Part shown: one piece after another, positions 33,753-42,792 of the stretch
Layout: each line of letters opens with the position of its first letter
Numbering within the stretch: the stretch's first letter is position 1
Source: Lwoffella lincolnii
GTDB lineage: Bacteria > Pseudomonadota > Gammaproteobacteria > Pseudomonadales > Moraxellaceae
Assembly (NCBI RefSeq): GCF_002014765.1
Contig: NZ_MUYT01000006.1
Location: forward strand, 1-63,333
Direction of reading: 5' to 3'
DNA length: 63,333 bases
Notes under the pieces: model-generated
What the model was told of the DNA's origin: nothing
Database searches by the model: none
The model's input: the letters and a program-made list of their open reading frames with translations, nothing else
Made by a program: the position numbers and the translations under genes

Positions 33753-34415
33753 ATGCCAGCCTTGCGTAACTTAACGACTTTTTTAGTCGCATCGTCTTTG
33801 TCGTTTACTGTGTTAATGGGGCTTGGGGGTTGTCAACAAAAAAGCAGTGAACAAGTGGTGGCAGACACATCTGCCAATTCTACTGATACTGACAAATCTG
33901 TGGATAAAGTCAAGTTAAAAAACACACAAAACAACGCCATTACCCAAAGCACCACCATCAATTATGATACCCCATCATGGGGCGGTGGTGATGTCAAACG
34001 CATTGCCCTTAGCGACACAGACGCCATTTTTTCAGTGTTGGGCAAGCCTAAAGACATTGACGAAAATAGTCTTGATTTTGACAGCAGTCCTGCCACCAAA
34101 TACCGCCATATGGCAAACGATGAACCATATCTGGACATCGTGGATTCTGCCAATTACTTTGAAATTGACTGGTACTATGCCAACCCCAACGACAGCGACA
34201 GCGAGAAAAAAACCAGCATCAGCCATGCCAAAAAAGCGTATTTACTCGCTCGGCATGTGATGGGCGACCAAGGGGGCAATTTGGTGAAGCAAATGCTCAG
34301 TGGACAGACCATCAAAGATAAAGACGTCAGCGGTGTCAAAGTGGCGTTGGCAAAATGCCAATTTTATAGCTGTATGCTGGTGCTAGATAAACGAAACAGC
34401 TCATCATCAAAATAG
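33753..34415 (+). CDS. Lipoprotein of unknown function
   Basis: I do not recognise this 220-residue protein. It has a lipoprotein signal with lipobox GLGG-C27 and a Ser/Thr/Asp-rich linker. A globular part follows from about residue 70 (SWGGGDVKRIALSDTDAIFSV). Two further cysteines lie near the end (AKCQFYSCML). It is divergent from aroE and 77 bases ahead of pabC, so the two may be cotranscribed. It is probably anchored to the outer membrane, by inference from the absence of an Asp after the lipobox cysteine (CQQ). Confidence 0.78.
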   Translation: MPALRNLTTFLVASSLSFTVLMGLGGCQQKSSEQVVADTSANSTDTDKSVDKVKLKNTQNNAITQSTTINYDTPSWGGGDVKRIALSDTDAIFSVLGKPKDIDENSLDFDSSPATKYRHMANDEPYLDIVDSANYFEIDWYYANPNDSDSEKKTSISHAKKAYLLARHVMGDQGGNLVKQMLSGQTIKDKDVSGVKVALAKCQFYSCMLVLDKRNSSSSK

Positions 34416-34492
34416 TTGATTATAAAACCAGCATTGCTATTTGACACTTTAACACTCAAAAAACACTCAAAATCAAAACTAATCTCAATTTC

Positions 34493-35485
34493 ATGACCAT
34501 GACCATTCGCACGCAGGATTATTCCCAAAAATTACTGGCAGAACGTGGTTTTGCCTATGCAGACGGATTTTTTAGCACCATGGGGGTATGTCAAGGGCAA
34601 ATTTTATGGGCTATCCATCATCGTCAGCGTCTGCTTAGTCATGCGATGGCATTATCACTGACTCTTGATGTGCCAATGCTGATGCAACAACTGATTGAGC
34701 GCGCTCTTGGTTTGGGTGATGGCATCATCAAGGTGGTGGTTAGTCGTGTATCACAGCCTGTTCGTGGCTATGGTTGGATAAATGGCGACAGTGTGGTGGA
34801 CATTACAGAAACCAAAACCGCAATTTTTACCCAAACCAACAATTTACAGCAAAATTTTATTAATCAGTTGTTGGTTGATAAATTAATGGCAGGTCAATCG
34901 TTGAGCTTTGATGACTTACCTAAACAGCCCACAGGTGATGCCATGTGTATTCACCAACAGATAGCCTGTCTGCCTAAGCCACTGGTGGGATTAAAATCAC
35001 TTAACCGTTTAGATAGCGTATTGGTTACAGGTGAATTAGAAAGGTACAGACAAAAACAACCAACATTGGTAGAGGGATTGGTGCAAGATGTGATGGGTAA
35101 CTGGGTAGAAGGGGTGATGAGTAATGTGTTTTATCAATTGGCTGAGCCGATATCGCAAATTGACAAACAGCAATCTGATAATCAGCCACAGCATAAAATA
35201 AATGCTAACTTAAATTCCAAAAACAATGTCAGAACAAACATTAAATTAAATCATGCTCATTGGCATACTCCCCCAATCATTCAATCTGGTGTGTCAGGAG
35301 TGATGCGACAAGTGGTTATGGACACGTTACAATCGCAAGGGAAAAAGGTTAATGAACGTAGGCTTACCAATGCCGACTTGGCTAATTTATCTGCTTTATT
35401 TTTTTGTAATGCCGTGCGTGGGATTATACCTATTGCACGGCTATACATTGATGGGCGGTGGTATGAGCTAAGAGTAAATTACTAG
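34493..35485 (+). CDS. pabC: Aminodeoxychorismate lyase (class IV PLP aminotransferase family)
   Basis: PabC releases pyruvate from 4-amino-4-deoxychorismate to give p-aminobenzoate for folate. The 330-residue protein has the class IV fold: ERGFAYADGFFSTMGV, KVVVSRVSQPVRGYG, the PLP lysine in PLVGLKSLNRLDSVLVTGEL, and ESGVMR-like SGVSGVMRQVVMD near the end. A 30-40 residue Asn/Gln-rich insertion near residue 220-245 is unusual. The partner gene pabB is at 56.6 kb. A branched-chain or D-amino-acid aminotransferase is less likely. Confidence 0.85.
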   Translation: MTMTIRTQDYSQKLLAERGFAYADGFFSTMGVCQGQILWAIHHRQRLLSHAMALSLTLDVPMLMQQLIERALGLGDGIIKVVVSRVSQPVRGYGWINGDSVVDITETKTAIFTQTNNLQQNFINQLLVDKLMAGQSLSFDDLPKQPTGDAMCIHQQIACLPKPLVGLKSLNRLDSVLVTGELERYRQKQPTLVEGLVQDVMGNWVEGVMSNVFYQLAEPISQIDKQQSDNQPQHKINANLNSKNNVRTNIKLNHAHWHTPPIIQSGVSGVMRQVVMDTLQSQGKKVNERRLTNADLANLSALFFCNAVRGIIPIARLYIDGRWYELRVNY

Positions 35486-35565
35486 AACATGTCATTAGCA
35501 CTAAATCTACCGCTTTTGGCATGTATGAATAATCAATATTGTCTTGTGATTGATAAGGGCTTAAG

Positions 35566-38526
35566 CTAATGAGCTTCGTCCCAATTCTTACCCATTCCCA
35601 CTTCTACCAAGAATGGCACTGTAAAATCAATGTCCCAACCTAAGGTTTTGGCGGTATCAGACAACACATTTTGCATGGCAATTTTGATGGCACTGGCAAA
35701 TTCATCTGCCTTGTTGGTATCCACTTCAAATACCAACTCATCATGCACTTGTAGCAACATTTTGGCATGATTGGCATAACCATCTTTGATAATGGCATCG
35801 ACCGCAATCATGGCAAGCTTAATGATATCAGCGGCACTGCCTTGTAAAGGGGCATTGATGGCACCTCGCTCAGCGGCTTGTTTTATCATACGATTTTTGT
35901 GATAAATGTCTGGGGTGTATAGCTTTCGCCCTAAAATTGTCTTCACATAGCCGTTATCATAAGCGTAGGCTCGGGTGTTTTGCATATAATCTTTAACAGC
36001 AGGATAACGGGTAAAATACACATCAATATACTCTTGGGATTCGACTCGGCTCATGGACAACTGCTTAGCAAGCCCAAAAGCACTCATGCCATACAGCAAA
36101 CCAAAATTAATTGCCTTGGCATTACGGCGTTCAGTGGCAGTGACTTCATTCACCGTTTTACCCAGTACGTCAGCAGCGGTGGCAGTGTGAATGTCTAAGT
36201 TTTTGTTAAAGGCGCGAGTAAGATTGGCATCAGCAGAAAAATGAGCCATTAATCGCAACTCAATTTGAGAATAATCCGCTGCCATAATCAAGCGGTTAGC
36301 AGGTGCGATAAACGCTTGGCGTATAAGTCTTCCTGTCTTGGTGCGTATGGGAATGTTTTGTAAATTTGGATTGGTAGATGACAGTCGCCCTGTGCTGGTC
36401 AATGCTTGATGATAGCTGGTATGCACTCGTTGGCTGTCAGCATCTGCCACCGTTGCTAGGGCATCGGTGTAAGTATTTTTCAGTTTGGCAAGACTACGGT
36501 ATTCCAGTGCCACGTCTGCTAATGGGTGGTCAATGGTGGATAAGATGGCTTCTGAGGTGGAATATTGTCCTGATTTGGTCTTTTTATGACCACTGATGCC
36601 CAATTTTTCAAATAAAATTTCCCCCAGTTGTTTGGGAGATGCCAGATTGAACGCTTCACCAGCCAGTTTATGCCCCTGTTTTTCTAACACAGCAATCTCT
36701 TCATCAAAACGAGCAGACAGTTTGGTTAAAAAATCAATGTCTAATAAAATGCCATCTGATTCCATTTGCGTTAGGATTTGGGCGATGGGAATTTCAAGCT
36801 GATGTAATAGGCGTTGGTTGTTGTCATCATCTTTTAGTGTTTGGGTAAACAATTCAAATAACTGATAGGTTACGTCAGCATCTTCACAAGCATAGCGACT
36901 GGCGATGTCAATAGCAACCTTATCAAAGCTGACCTGTTTTGCCCCTTTACCTGCCACGTCTTCGTAACTGATGGTTTGAGTGTGTAGATAGTGCCGTGCC
37001 AAGTTATCCATGCCATGGTGAGTGGCAGCTGCGTTGATGACATAGCTGGCAAGCATGGTATCAAATTGCCAATTATCAAAGTTGATGTTTAAGTTGATGC
37101 CATGATTTGACAGCACATGAGCGTCATATTTTAGGTGTTGCCCAATTTTGCCGATGGCAGGGTTTTGTAAAATTGGTGTTAGCTTTGCTAATACTTGCTC
37201 ACGGTTGAGCTGTTTATTGGTGAGTGGGTCATCTTGATGGCAGTGAGCCAATGGCACATAATAGGCTTCATGAGATTGCAGTGCAAAGGATAACCCAACA
37301 ATCTTGGCATGTCGCCAATCCAAATCGGTGGTCTCAGTATCAATAACAAACTGCTTGGCAGTGCTAAGCCGCTTAACCAAAGCATCAAATGCAGAGTCGT
37401 CCAGTATGATGTGCCATGCTTTATCCTGTGATGGGCTGGCTTTACTGGATTTGACATCATCGATGATGGTGTTTGTGAGTGTGTTGGCTTGATTTGGGGT
37501 TTTTTGTGTTTGGATATGATGGCGGTTGGCAGGGTGGTGTGGGTGTCCAAGTGATGCCAACTCACCTTTAAACTCAAGCTCACCATAAAGCTGTCTTAGC
37601 TCATCAACGTGAGCGGTGGGGTTGGTGTTAATGACCAAGTCATTCCAATCCAATCCTATCGGTAAATCGGTAACGATGGTTGCTAACTGGCGGTTTATGG
37701 GAATGTCATCGGCATATTCGACCAAATTTTTACCCACTCGTCCTTTGATGTTGGTAACATTTTGTAAGATGCGGTCTAAACTGTTGTGTTCATTAAGCAG
37801 TTTTTTAGCGGTTTTTTCACCAATTCCGGGTATGCCTTTAATGCCATCTGAACGATCACCCATTAAGGTCAAATAGTCTATCATTTGTCGTGGCTCAACG
37901 CCAAACTTCTCTTTTACCCCAGCGACATCGGTGATTTTTCCAGTAAAGCTGTCTTCTAGCAACACGCAGTCATTGACCAGTTGAGCCATGTCTTTATCCC
38001 CTGTGGAGATGATGACATGATGCCCTTCTTGACAAGCACGATGGGTCAGTGTGCCAATGATGTCATCGGCTTCTGCTCCTTCGATGTGAATCAGTGGAAT
38101 TCCTAACGCTTGAATCAGACGATGAATGTAGGGGATTTGCTCAGCAAGTTCGCTGTCCATAGATGGGCGGTTGGCTTTATAATCAGAAGACAGCTTGTGG
38201 CGAAACGTGGGTGATTTGCTGTCAAATGCCACTGCCATGTGTGTGGGGTGATGACGACGCATCAGCTTGTTGAGTGCATTTAATGTGCCTTTGATGGCGT
38301 TGGTATGTAAACCTTTGCTGGTGGTCATCGGTGGCAGGGCATGATAAGTACGAAACAGATAATAAGAGCCATCAACCAACACAAAAGGTGGCTGTTCTTT
38401 ATTAATGTGTGTGGTGTCCATGATTGCCACATTGGGCATGTCATTTAACTGATGCAGTTGGGCTGAAGAAAGTTGGGTTAGATTCATGGCAGAATGGTTG
38501 GTCATGGTGTTGTTGGTCATGGTCAT
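35566..38526 (-). CDS. polA: DNA polymerase I
   Basis: The 986-residue enzyme fills gaps and removes RNA primers. The 5'-3' exonuclease domain (about 40-330) holds FDSKSPTFRHKL, EGAEADDIIGTL and STGDKDMAQLV. The 3'-5' proofreading domain has an intact DxE in VIDTETTDLDW. Polymerase motifs are AADYSQIELRLMAHFS (A), RRNAKAINFGLLYGMSA (B) and LLQVHDELVFEV (C). The N-terminus before PPFVLVDGSYYLFRTYHA is about 40 residues longer than usual. Confidence 0.96.
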   Translation of the reverse strand: MTMTNNTMTNHSAMNLTQLSSAQLHQLNDMPNVAIMDTTHINKEQPPFVLVDGSYYLFRTYHALPPMTTSKGLHTNAIKGTLNALNKLMRRHHPTHMAVAFDSKSPTFRHKLSSDYKANRPSMDSELAEQIPYIHRLIQALGIPLIHIEGAEADDIIGTLTHRACQEGHHVIISTGDKDMAQLVNDCVLLEDSFTGKITDVAGVKEKFGVEPRQMIDYLTLMGDRSDGIKGIPGIGEKTAKKLLNEHNSLDRILQNVTNIKGRVGKNLVEYADDIPINRQLATIVTDLPIGLDWNDLVINTNPTAHVDELRQLYGELEFKGELASLGHPHHPANRHHIQTQKTPNQANTLTNTIIDDVKSSKASPSQDKAWHIILDDSAFDALVKRLSTAKQFVIDTETTDLDWRHAKIVGLSFALQSHEAYYVPLAHCHQDDPLTNKQLNREQVLAKLTPILQNPAIGKIGQHLKYDAHVLSNHGINLNINFDNWQFDTMLASYVINAAATHHGMDNLARHYLHTQTISYEDVAGKGAKQVSFDKVAIDIASRYACEDADVTYQLFELFTQTLKDDDNNQRLLHQLEIPIAQILTQMESDGILLDIDFLTKLSARFDEEIAVLEKQGHKLAGEAFNLASPKQLGEILFEKLGISGHKKTKSGQYSTSEAILSTIDHPLADVALEYRSLAKLKNTYTDALATVADADSQRVHTSYHQALTSTGRLSSTNPNLQNIPIRTKTGRLIRQAFIAPANRLIMAADYSQIELRLMAHFSADANLTRAFNKNLDIHTATAADVLGKTVNEVTATERRNAKAINFGLLYGMSAFGLAKQLSMSRVESQEYIDVYFTRYPAVKDYMQNTRAYAYDNGYVKTILGRKLYTPDIYHKNRMIKQAAERGAINAPLQGSAADIIKLAMIAVDAIIKDGYANHAKMLLQVHDELVFEVDTNKADEFASAIKIAMQNVLSDTAKTLGWDIDFTVPFLVEVGMGKNWDEAH

Positions 38527-38571
38527 GTGGCATCAAATAACAGAAAATGAAAAAACTAACAAAAAAACGAT

Positions 38572-38607
38572 AAAAGCCCCAAACCATATTTGTGATTTGG
38601 GGCTTTT
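38572..38607. terminator. Terminator of ohr (possibly bidirectional)
   Basis: AAAAGCCCCAAA (38572-38583) and TTTGGGGCTTTT (38596-38607) form a 12-bp stem. It lies 18 bases after the ohr stop codon and before polA. Confidence 0.9.
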
Positions 38608-38625
38608 GATGGTAAAAAATGGCAA

Positions 38626-39039
38626 TTATTGAACTTCTGATGTTACTTCTACTTTAATATTGCCTCTGGTGGCTTTAGAGTAAGGGCAAACTTCGTGAGC
38701 TTTTTCAACTAATTTTTGCACATCATCAGAAGATAATTCAGTGTCTTTTGCAATGACATGAATTTTGGCTGCCAACTGATAATCATGTTCATCACCTTGC
38801 AACAGCTCCACGGTGATTTGAGTGGTTGATGCAAAGTTAACGTTTTGTGATTTTTTAACCACAGATAAAGCCCCATCAAAACAGGCAGCATAGCCAACAG
38901 CAAATAACTGTTCAGGATTATTGCCGTCCTGACCGCTACCAGGTGATACCATGTTGATGCTTAAATCGCTGTCGCTCAGTGTTGCTTTACCAGTGCGTCC
39001 ACCTGTTACCGTGGCTTGAGTTGAATATAATGATTTCAT
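38626..39039 (-). CDS. ohr: Organic hydroperoxide resistance protein Ohr (OsmC family)
   Basis: Ohr is a thiol peroxidase that reduces organic and fatty-acid hydroperoxides. The 137-residue protein has the two redox cysteines in YAACFDGAL (C53) and HEVCPYSKA (C118). It also has the typical start SLYSTQATVTGGRTGKA. GGAAAACATTC precedes the ATG. No ohrR regulator is adjacent. Repeats in the upstream gap might be involved in control. Confidence 0.95.
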   Translation of the reverse strand: MKSLYSTQATVTGGRTGKATLSDSDLSINMVSPGSGQDGNNPEQLFAVGYAACFDGALSVVKKSQNVNFASTTQITVELLQGDEHDYQLAAKIHVIAKDTELSSDDVQKLVEKAHEVCPYSKATRGNIKVEVTSEVQ

Positions 39040-39388
39040 GAGAATGTTTTCCTTATTTGTTGATTGTGGTAGAGTAAATGGCGTATTTGTATTTAAGGTT
39101 CAATGTTACATTTTTAGTTACAATGTTAACATTTTTAGGTTCTATTTGGATTCAAGTTGGGTTTAATGACAAGTAACAAGTTCAATTCAAATTGGTACAC
39201 TTGAACCTAGTACACTTGAACCATCATCGACTTTACTTAAACCGCTCTTAAACCGTTGTCTACTTTAGCACATATTGCTATAAATTGGCATGTTATCCTG
39301 TTGCTATGTGTGTGTTTTGTGCAAAAATTTGTTTAAATGGCATTTTACATTTTTTGCTTAACGTCTTTTGTTTAACGTCATTGGCACG
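39040..39388. other. Divergent gap between ohr and mazG with paired repeats
   Basis: This stretch of about 350 bases has no supported gene. Two repeat pairs stand out. CAATGTTACATTTTTAG and CAATGTTAACATTTTTAG lie in tandem at 39101-39140, and GTACACTTGAACC is duplicated at 39195-39207 and 39210-39222. They lie where an ohr operator would be expected, but no known OhrR box is recognised. Confidence 0.45.
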
Positions 39389-39442
39389 ATTAACAAGGGC
39401 ATTGTGATTAATAAAGGCATTGTGATTAACAAAGGTATTGTG
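39389..39442 (+). repeat. Three 18-bp repeats, each with an AAGG-GTG start module, abutting the mazG ATG
   Basis: ATTAAYAARGGYATTGTG occurs three times in direct succession (39389, 39407, 39425), ending exactly at the ATG at 39443. Each unit has a ribosome-binding-like AAGG four to five bases before a GTG codon in the mazG frame. The last AAAGG is also 7 bases before the ATG. The repeat therefore multiplies possible initiation sites. Confidence 0.85.
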
Positions 39443-40441
39443 ATGACCAATCAAGCTAACCACATCAATTTAATCAACTCATTAATCCACTCAGTTCACC
39501 CACCCGCCAACATTCACCCACCCACCAACATAACCACTGTGGTAACCGCACCCACACCGACTGCTGATAATCCCCCAGTTGCCACAGGACAACTTGTTGA
39601 CTTACTGTCATTGATGGCACGGTTACGAGCGGATTGTCCATGGGACATCAAACAGACCAATCAAAGTCTGATTCCTTATGCCATTGAAGAAGCTTATGAG
39701 CTGGCAGAAGCAGTACAAGCTGACTTGCAAGACGGTGGCACAGATGATGAGGAATTAAAGTCTGAGTTGGGTGATGTGTTGTTACAAGTGGTTTTTCATT
39801 GTCAATTATATGCTGAGCAAGGGCGTTTTGGCATGGCAGATGTTATCCAAACCTTGCAACAGAAGCTTATCCGCCGTCATCCACATGTGTTTGATGCCGA
39901 TAATCTACCCGATGAAGCCGCTGTTAAACAGCGTTGGGACAGCATTAAGGCTCAAGAATTGGCAGATAAACTGGCTCGTGGCAAGGCAGTCAGTCAGTTG
40001 GATAAGGTCAAAGCAGGCTCAGCATTGATGCAAGCCCAAGCTTTACAACACCATGCCAGCAAACTTGGTTTTGATTGGAGCGATGATGATGTGGGGGTGT
40101 TTGATGCCATTGACAAACTACAAGAAGAAATTGACGAATTAAAAGCCCTGATTAAAGATAGGCAAAGACTGAATCAAGAGCAGTGCGATAATCAACAGCA
40201 AGCGATGAACAAACAAGCGATGAACAAAGAAATGGGCGATTGCTTTTTTGCCTTGGTGAACATTGCTCGCAAATTGGGATTAGATGCAGAGATTGCAACA
40301 CTTAGTTGTGTGCATAAGTTTCGCTCACGCTTTGCTTATATCGAACAAGAACTGGCTAAAATTGGCAAAACCCCTGAAAATAGCACCCTTAGCGACATGG
40401 ATATTCTGTGGGAACAAGCAAAAGACCTTGAAAATCCTTAA
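39443..40441 (+). CDS. mazG: Nucleoside triphosphate pyrophosphohydrolase MazG
   Basis: MazG hydrolyses NTPs and dNTPs to monophosphates and pyrophosphate. The start ATG gives 332 residues. After an N-terminal low-complexity His/Pro/Thr tail of about 50 residues comes LVDLLSLMARLRADCPWDIKQ, then EEAYELAEAV and ELGDVLLQVVFHCQLYAEQG, then RRHPHVF. The second MazG-like repeat has EEIDELKAL and EMGDCFFALVNIARKLG. Metal-binding EExxE and ExxD motifs are intact in both. Earlier GTG codons in the upstream repeat could extend it. It is followed after 35 bases by comEA. Confidence 0.92.
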   Translation: MTNQANHINLINSLIHSVHPPANIHPPTNITTVVTAPTPTADNPPVATGQLVDLLSLMARLRADCPWDIKQTNQSLIPYAIEEAYELAEAVQADLQDGGTDDEELKSELGDVLLQVVFHCQLYAEQGRFGMADVIQTLQQKLIRRHPHVFDADNLPDEAAVKQRWDSIKAQELADKLARGKAVSQLDKVKAGSALMQAQALQHHASKLGFDWSDDDVGVFDAIDKLQEEIDELKALIKDRQRLNQEQCDNQQQAMNKQAMNKEMGDCFFALVNIARKLGLDAEIATLSCVHKFRSRFAYIEQELAKIGKTPENSTLSDMDILWEQAKDLENP

Positions 40442-40476
40442 CCCAATCATGATACAGACCTCATAAGACAGACATC

Positions 40477-40969
40477 ATGACACAAATAATAACCAAATAT
40501 TGGCATCAAAAACAGCTAAAAAAAGGCTGTCGAATGTCTGCTTTTTATGTCTTGTTTGCCAATGTGTCATTTTTGGTTGTTTTGTTTCTATTTGCTTTGT
40601 TCATCACATTACCCATTGGTGCGTTTGCTGATATGGGCAAGGTTTTAGCAAATAAAAATCTGAAACATGGTGGTCATCATAGCAACCATCAATGCCATGC
40701 TGACATACACACCGCTTATGCTCACGTCATTGCTCAAGAGCGATTGCATGCAGTATGATGAACAGCATCGTCCGATGGTTAATATTAACCGTGCCGATGA
40801 AGCCACATTGACCACATTAGAGGGCATTGGCTCAAGCAAGGCTCAAGCAATCATTCTTTATCGTGAGATGTTTGGTGGTTTTGCCAATGTTGATGAGCTG
40901 GCGAAGGTCAAAGGCATTGGGCAAAAGACGGTGGATAATAACCGAGACAGATTAAGCGTGATTGATTAA
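40477..40969 (+). pseudogene. comEA: ComEA-like DNA-uptake protein, frameshifted
   Basis: The first frame (from 40477, or from the ATG at 40534 with AAGG upstream) encodes a signal peptide (FLVVLFLFALFITLPIGAFA) and a short hydrophilic stretch. It stops at 40759 or just before. The next frame carries the helix-hairpin-helix domain VNINRADEATLTTLEGIGSS...VKGIGQKTVDNN, which is ComEA. The switch falls at TGCATGCA (40745-40752). Removing one TGCA joins ERL directly to QYDEQHRP and gives one protein of 162 residues. ComEA binds incoming DNA in the periplasm during competence. It could be a mutation, a phase-variable state or a sequencing error. Confidence 0.75.
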
Positions 40970-40997
40970 GCATGGCTGATTAGCAATAGGTTCTAAG

Positions 40998-42644
40998 CTA
41001 TTGGTGATGGATTTTTAAAAGTTCGCTGACCACTTGACGGTCATCAAAATCATGACGCACCCCTTGGATTTCTTGATAGGTTTCGTGTCCTTTGCCAGCG
41101 ATGACCACGATGTCGTTTTTTTTGGCATGGCGTACCGCATATTCAATTGCTTGTCTGCGGTCAGCTTCGATGATGGTTTTATAATGTTGCTCACAAGTCA
41201 TGCCTGTTTGCATGTCATTTAAAATTTGATTGGGGTCTTCATATCTGGGGTTGTCAGAAGTCAATACCACCTTGTCCGCCACTGCCAGACCTGCTTGTGC
41301 CATGAGTGGTCTCTTGCCTTTATCTCGATTGCCACCACAACCGAACACTGCCCAAAGTTTACCCATACAATGGGGTTTTAGACTGCTAAGCACTTGCGTT
41401 AACGCATCAGGTGTATGGGCATAATCCACAATAAAACACCCCATCGGTGATGCCATTGGTACTGACACTTGCTCCATGCGTCCGTCCGCCCCTTTGAGCT
41501 GGCTGACTTGTGTCGGTAAAGCATCTAATGACACACCCAAGGCAGTCGATGTTGCCATGGCTGCCAATAAATTGGCAACATTGAACCGACCCAACAATGG
41601 GCTGTTGACTGTCAGCTGACCAAAGGGGCTGTTAAGGTGTATTTGTGTGCCAGTCAGGCTTGGCTGAATGTCGGTAGCGACAAAGTGAGCATCTGTTTCT
41701 TTGCCAATGCTTTTGTCCTTGACTAAAGAATACGTCCATACCGTCAGTCCGCCATGTTTGGCAGTGTTTATCATCAAGTTGGCATAAGTGTCATCGGCAT
41801 TGATGATGGCATGGGTAAGGCTTGGGAAATGGTAACGGTCAAACAACCGTGCCTTAGCGATGGCGTATTCGTCCATATTGGCGTGATAATCCATGTGATC
41901 ACGGCTTAAGTTGCTGTAAATGGCAACTTTGATGGGCAGACCTTGCAAGCGGTATTGGTCAAGCCCATGTGAACTGGCTTCTATTGCCAAGATTGACACG
42001 CCATCTTGTGCCATTTGATAAAAAAACTGTTGTACCGCCAAGGCATCACCTGTGGTATGGGTGGCTTGTGTCAGTGAGCCAAGTTTGCCGTTACCTGCTG
42101 TTCCCATGACTGCACTGGTATTGCCCATGCTTTGCATCAGTTGGGCAACCAGCTGGGTGATGGTGGTTTTACCATTCGTACCTGTTACTGCCACCACAGT
42201 GGGTAAGGGGGTGCTTGCTTGGTTTTTAGTTGAGTGTTTGGTTGATAGAAAAACGGCCATCATACTGCCCAAAAATTGACGAATGTCAGGTGTGTGTACG
42301 ATATGGGGGTAATCTGACAGTTGTGGACAATGTTTTACTAACAATATTGGGTCAATCTCGCTTAAAATAAAAGCGGTGTTTGGTAAGGCCTGTTTGGCAT
42401 ATTCAGCACTGCGTGCCATGTCTTGTGTGGTGCTGGCAAGTAAGACAAAAGCTGGCTTGTTGTCATGCTTACTGTCATCATGCTTACTATCATATTGTGG
42501 CGACTGACTGGGCAGTTGTCGTGAGTCCAAACAAAAGCCATCAAACGCCACCTGCCAAATGGGTGCTAATGCGTGTTGTAGGCCATCGGTATTCATCGCA
42601 TGTAATGATGGGTGGTCAAAAAGCTGGGCAAGGGTGATTGGCAT
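40998..42644 (-). CDS. murE: UDP-MurNAc-L-Ala-D-Glu--meso-DAP ligase
   Basis: MurE adds meso-diaminopimelate to the peptidoglycan stem peptide. The 548-residue protein has the P-loop VVAVTGTNGKTTITQL, IEASSHGLDQ, YSNLSRDHMDYH, VDYAHTPDAL and the DAP-specific LTSDNPRYEDP. The dapC product upstream in metabolism feeds this step. In the usual dcw cluster it follows ftsI directly, but here a restriction-modification pair intervenes, and murF is not downstream. Confidence 0.95.
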   Translation of the reverse strand: MPITLAQLFDHPSLHAMNTDGLQHALAPIWQVAFDGFCLDSRQLPSQSPQYDSKHDDSKHDNKPAFVLLASTTQDMARSAEYAKQALPNTAFILSEIDPILLVKHCPQLSDYPHIVHTPDIRQFLGSMMAVFLSTKHSTKNQASTPLPTVVAVTGTNGKTTITQLVAQLMQSMGNTSAVMGTAGNGKLGSLTQATHTTGDALAVQQFFYQMAQDGVSILAIEASSHGLDQYRLQGLPIKVAIYSNLSRDHMDYHANMDEYAIAKARLFDRYHFPSLTHAIINADDTYANLMINTAKHGGLTVWTYSLVKDKSIGKETDAHFVATDIQPSLTGTQIHLNSPFGQLTVNSPLLGRFNVANLLAAMATSTALGVSLDALPTQVSQLKGADGRMEQVSVPMASPMGCFIVDYAHTPDALTQVLSSLKPHCMGKLWAVFGCGGNRDKGKRPLMAQAGLAVADKVVLTSDNPRYEDPNQILNDMQTGMTCEQHYKTIIEADRRQAIEYAVRHAKKNDIVVIAGKGHETYQEIQGVRHDFDDRQVVSELLKIHHQ

Positions 42645-42792
42645 GATACGGTGTCCTTGTGGGGAATTTTTGTTGAATCATGATGACATTAAACAACCAT
42701 ATATTATATTTACGTAAATTTTTGCTACTTTTTACCAACAAGATGATTGCTTACTTTGGTGATGAAATCATCAATATTTAAATCCAAGCTCT

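Noticed and set aside
39101..39140. Considered as an OhrR operator
   Set aside because: It does not match the inverted-repeat OhrR box I know, so it is reported only as a repeat.
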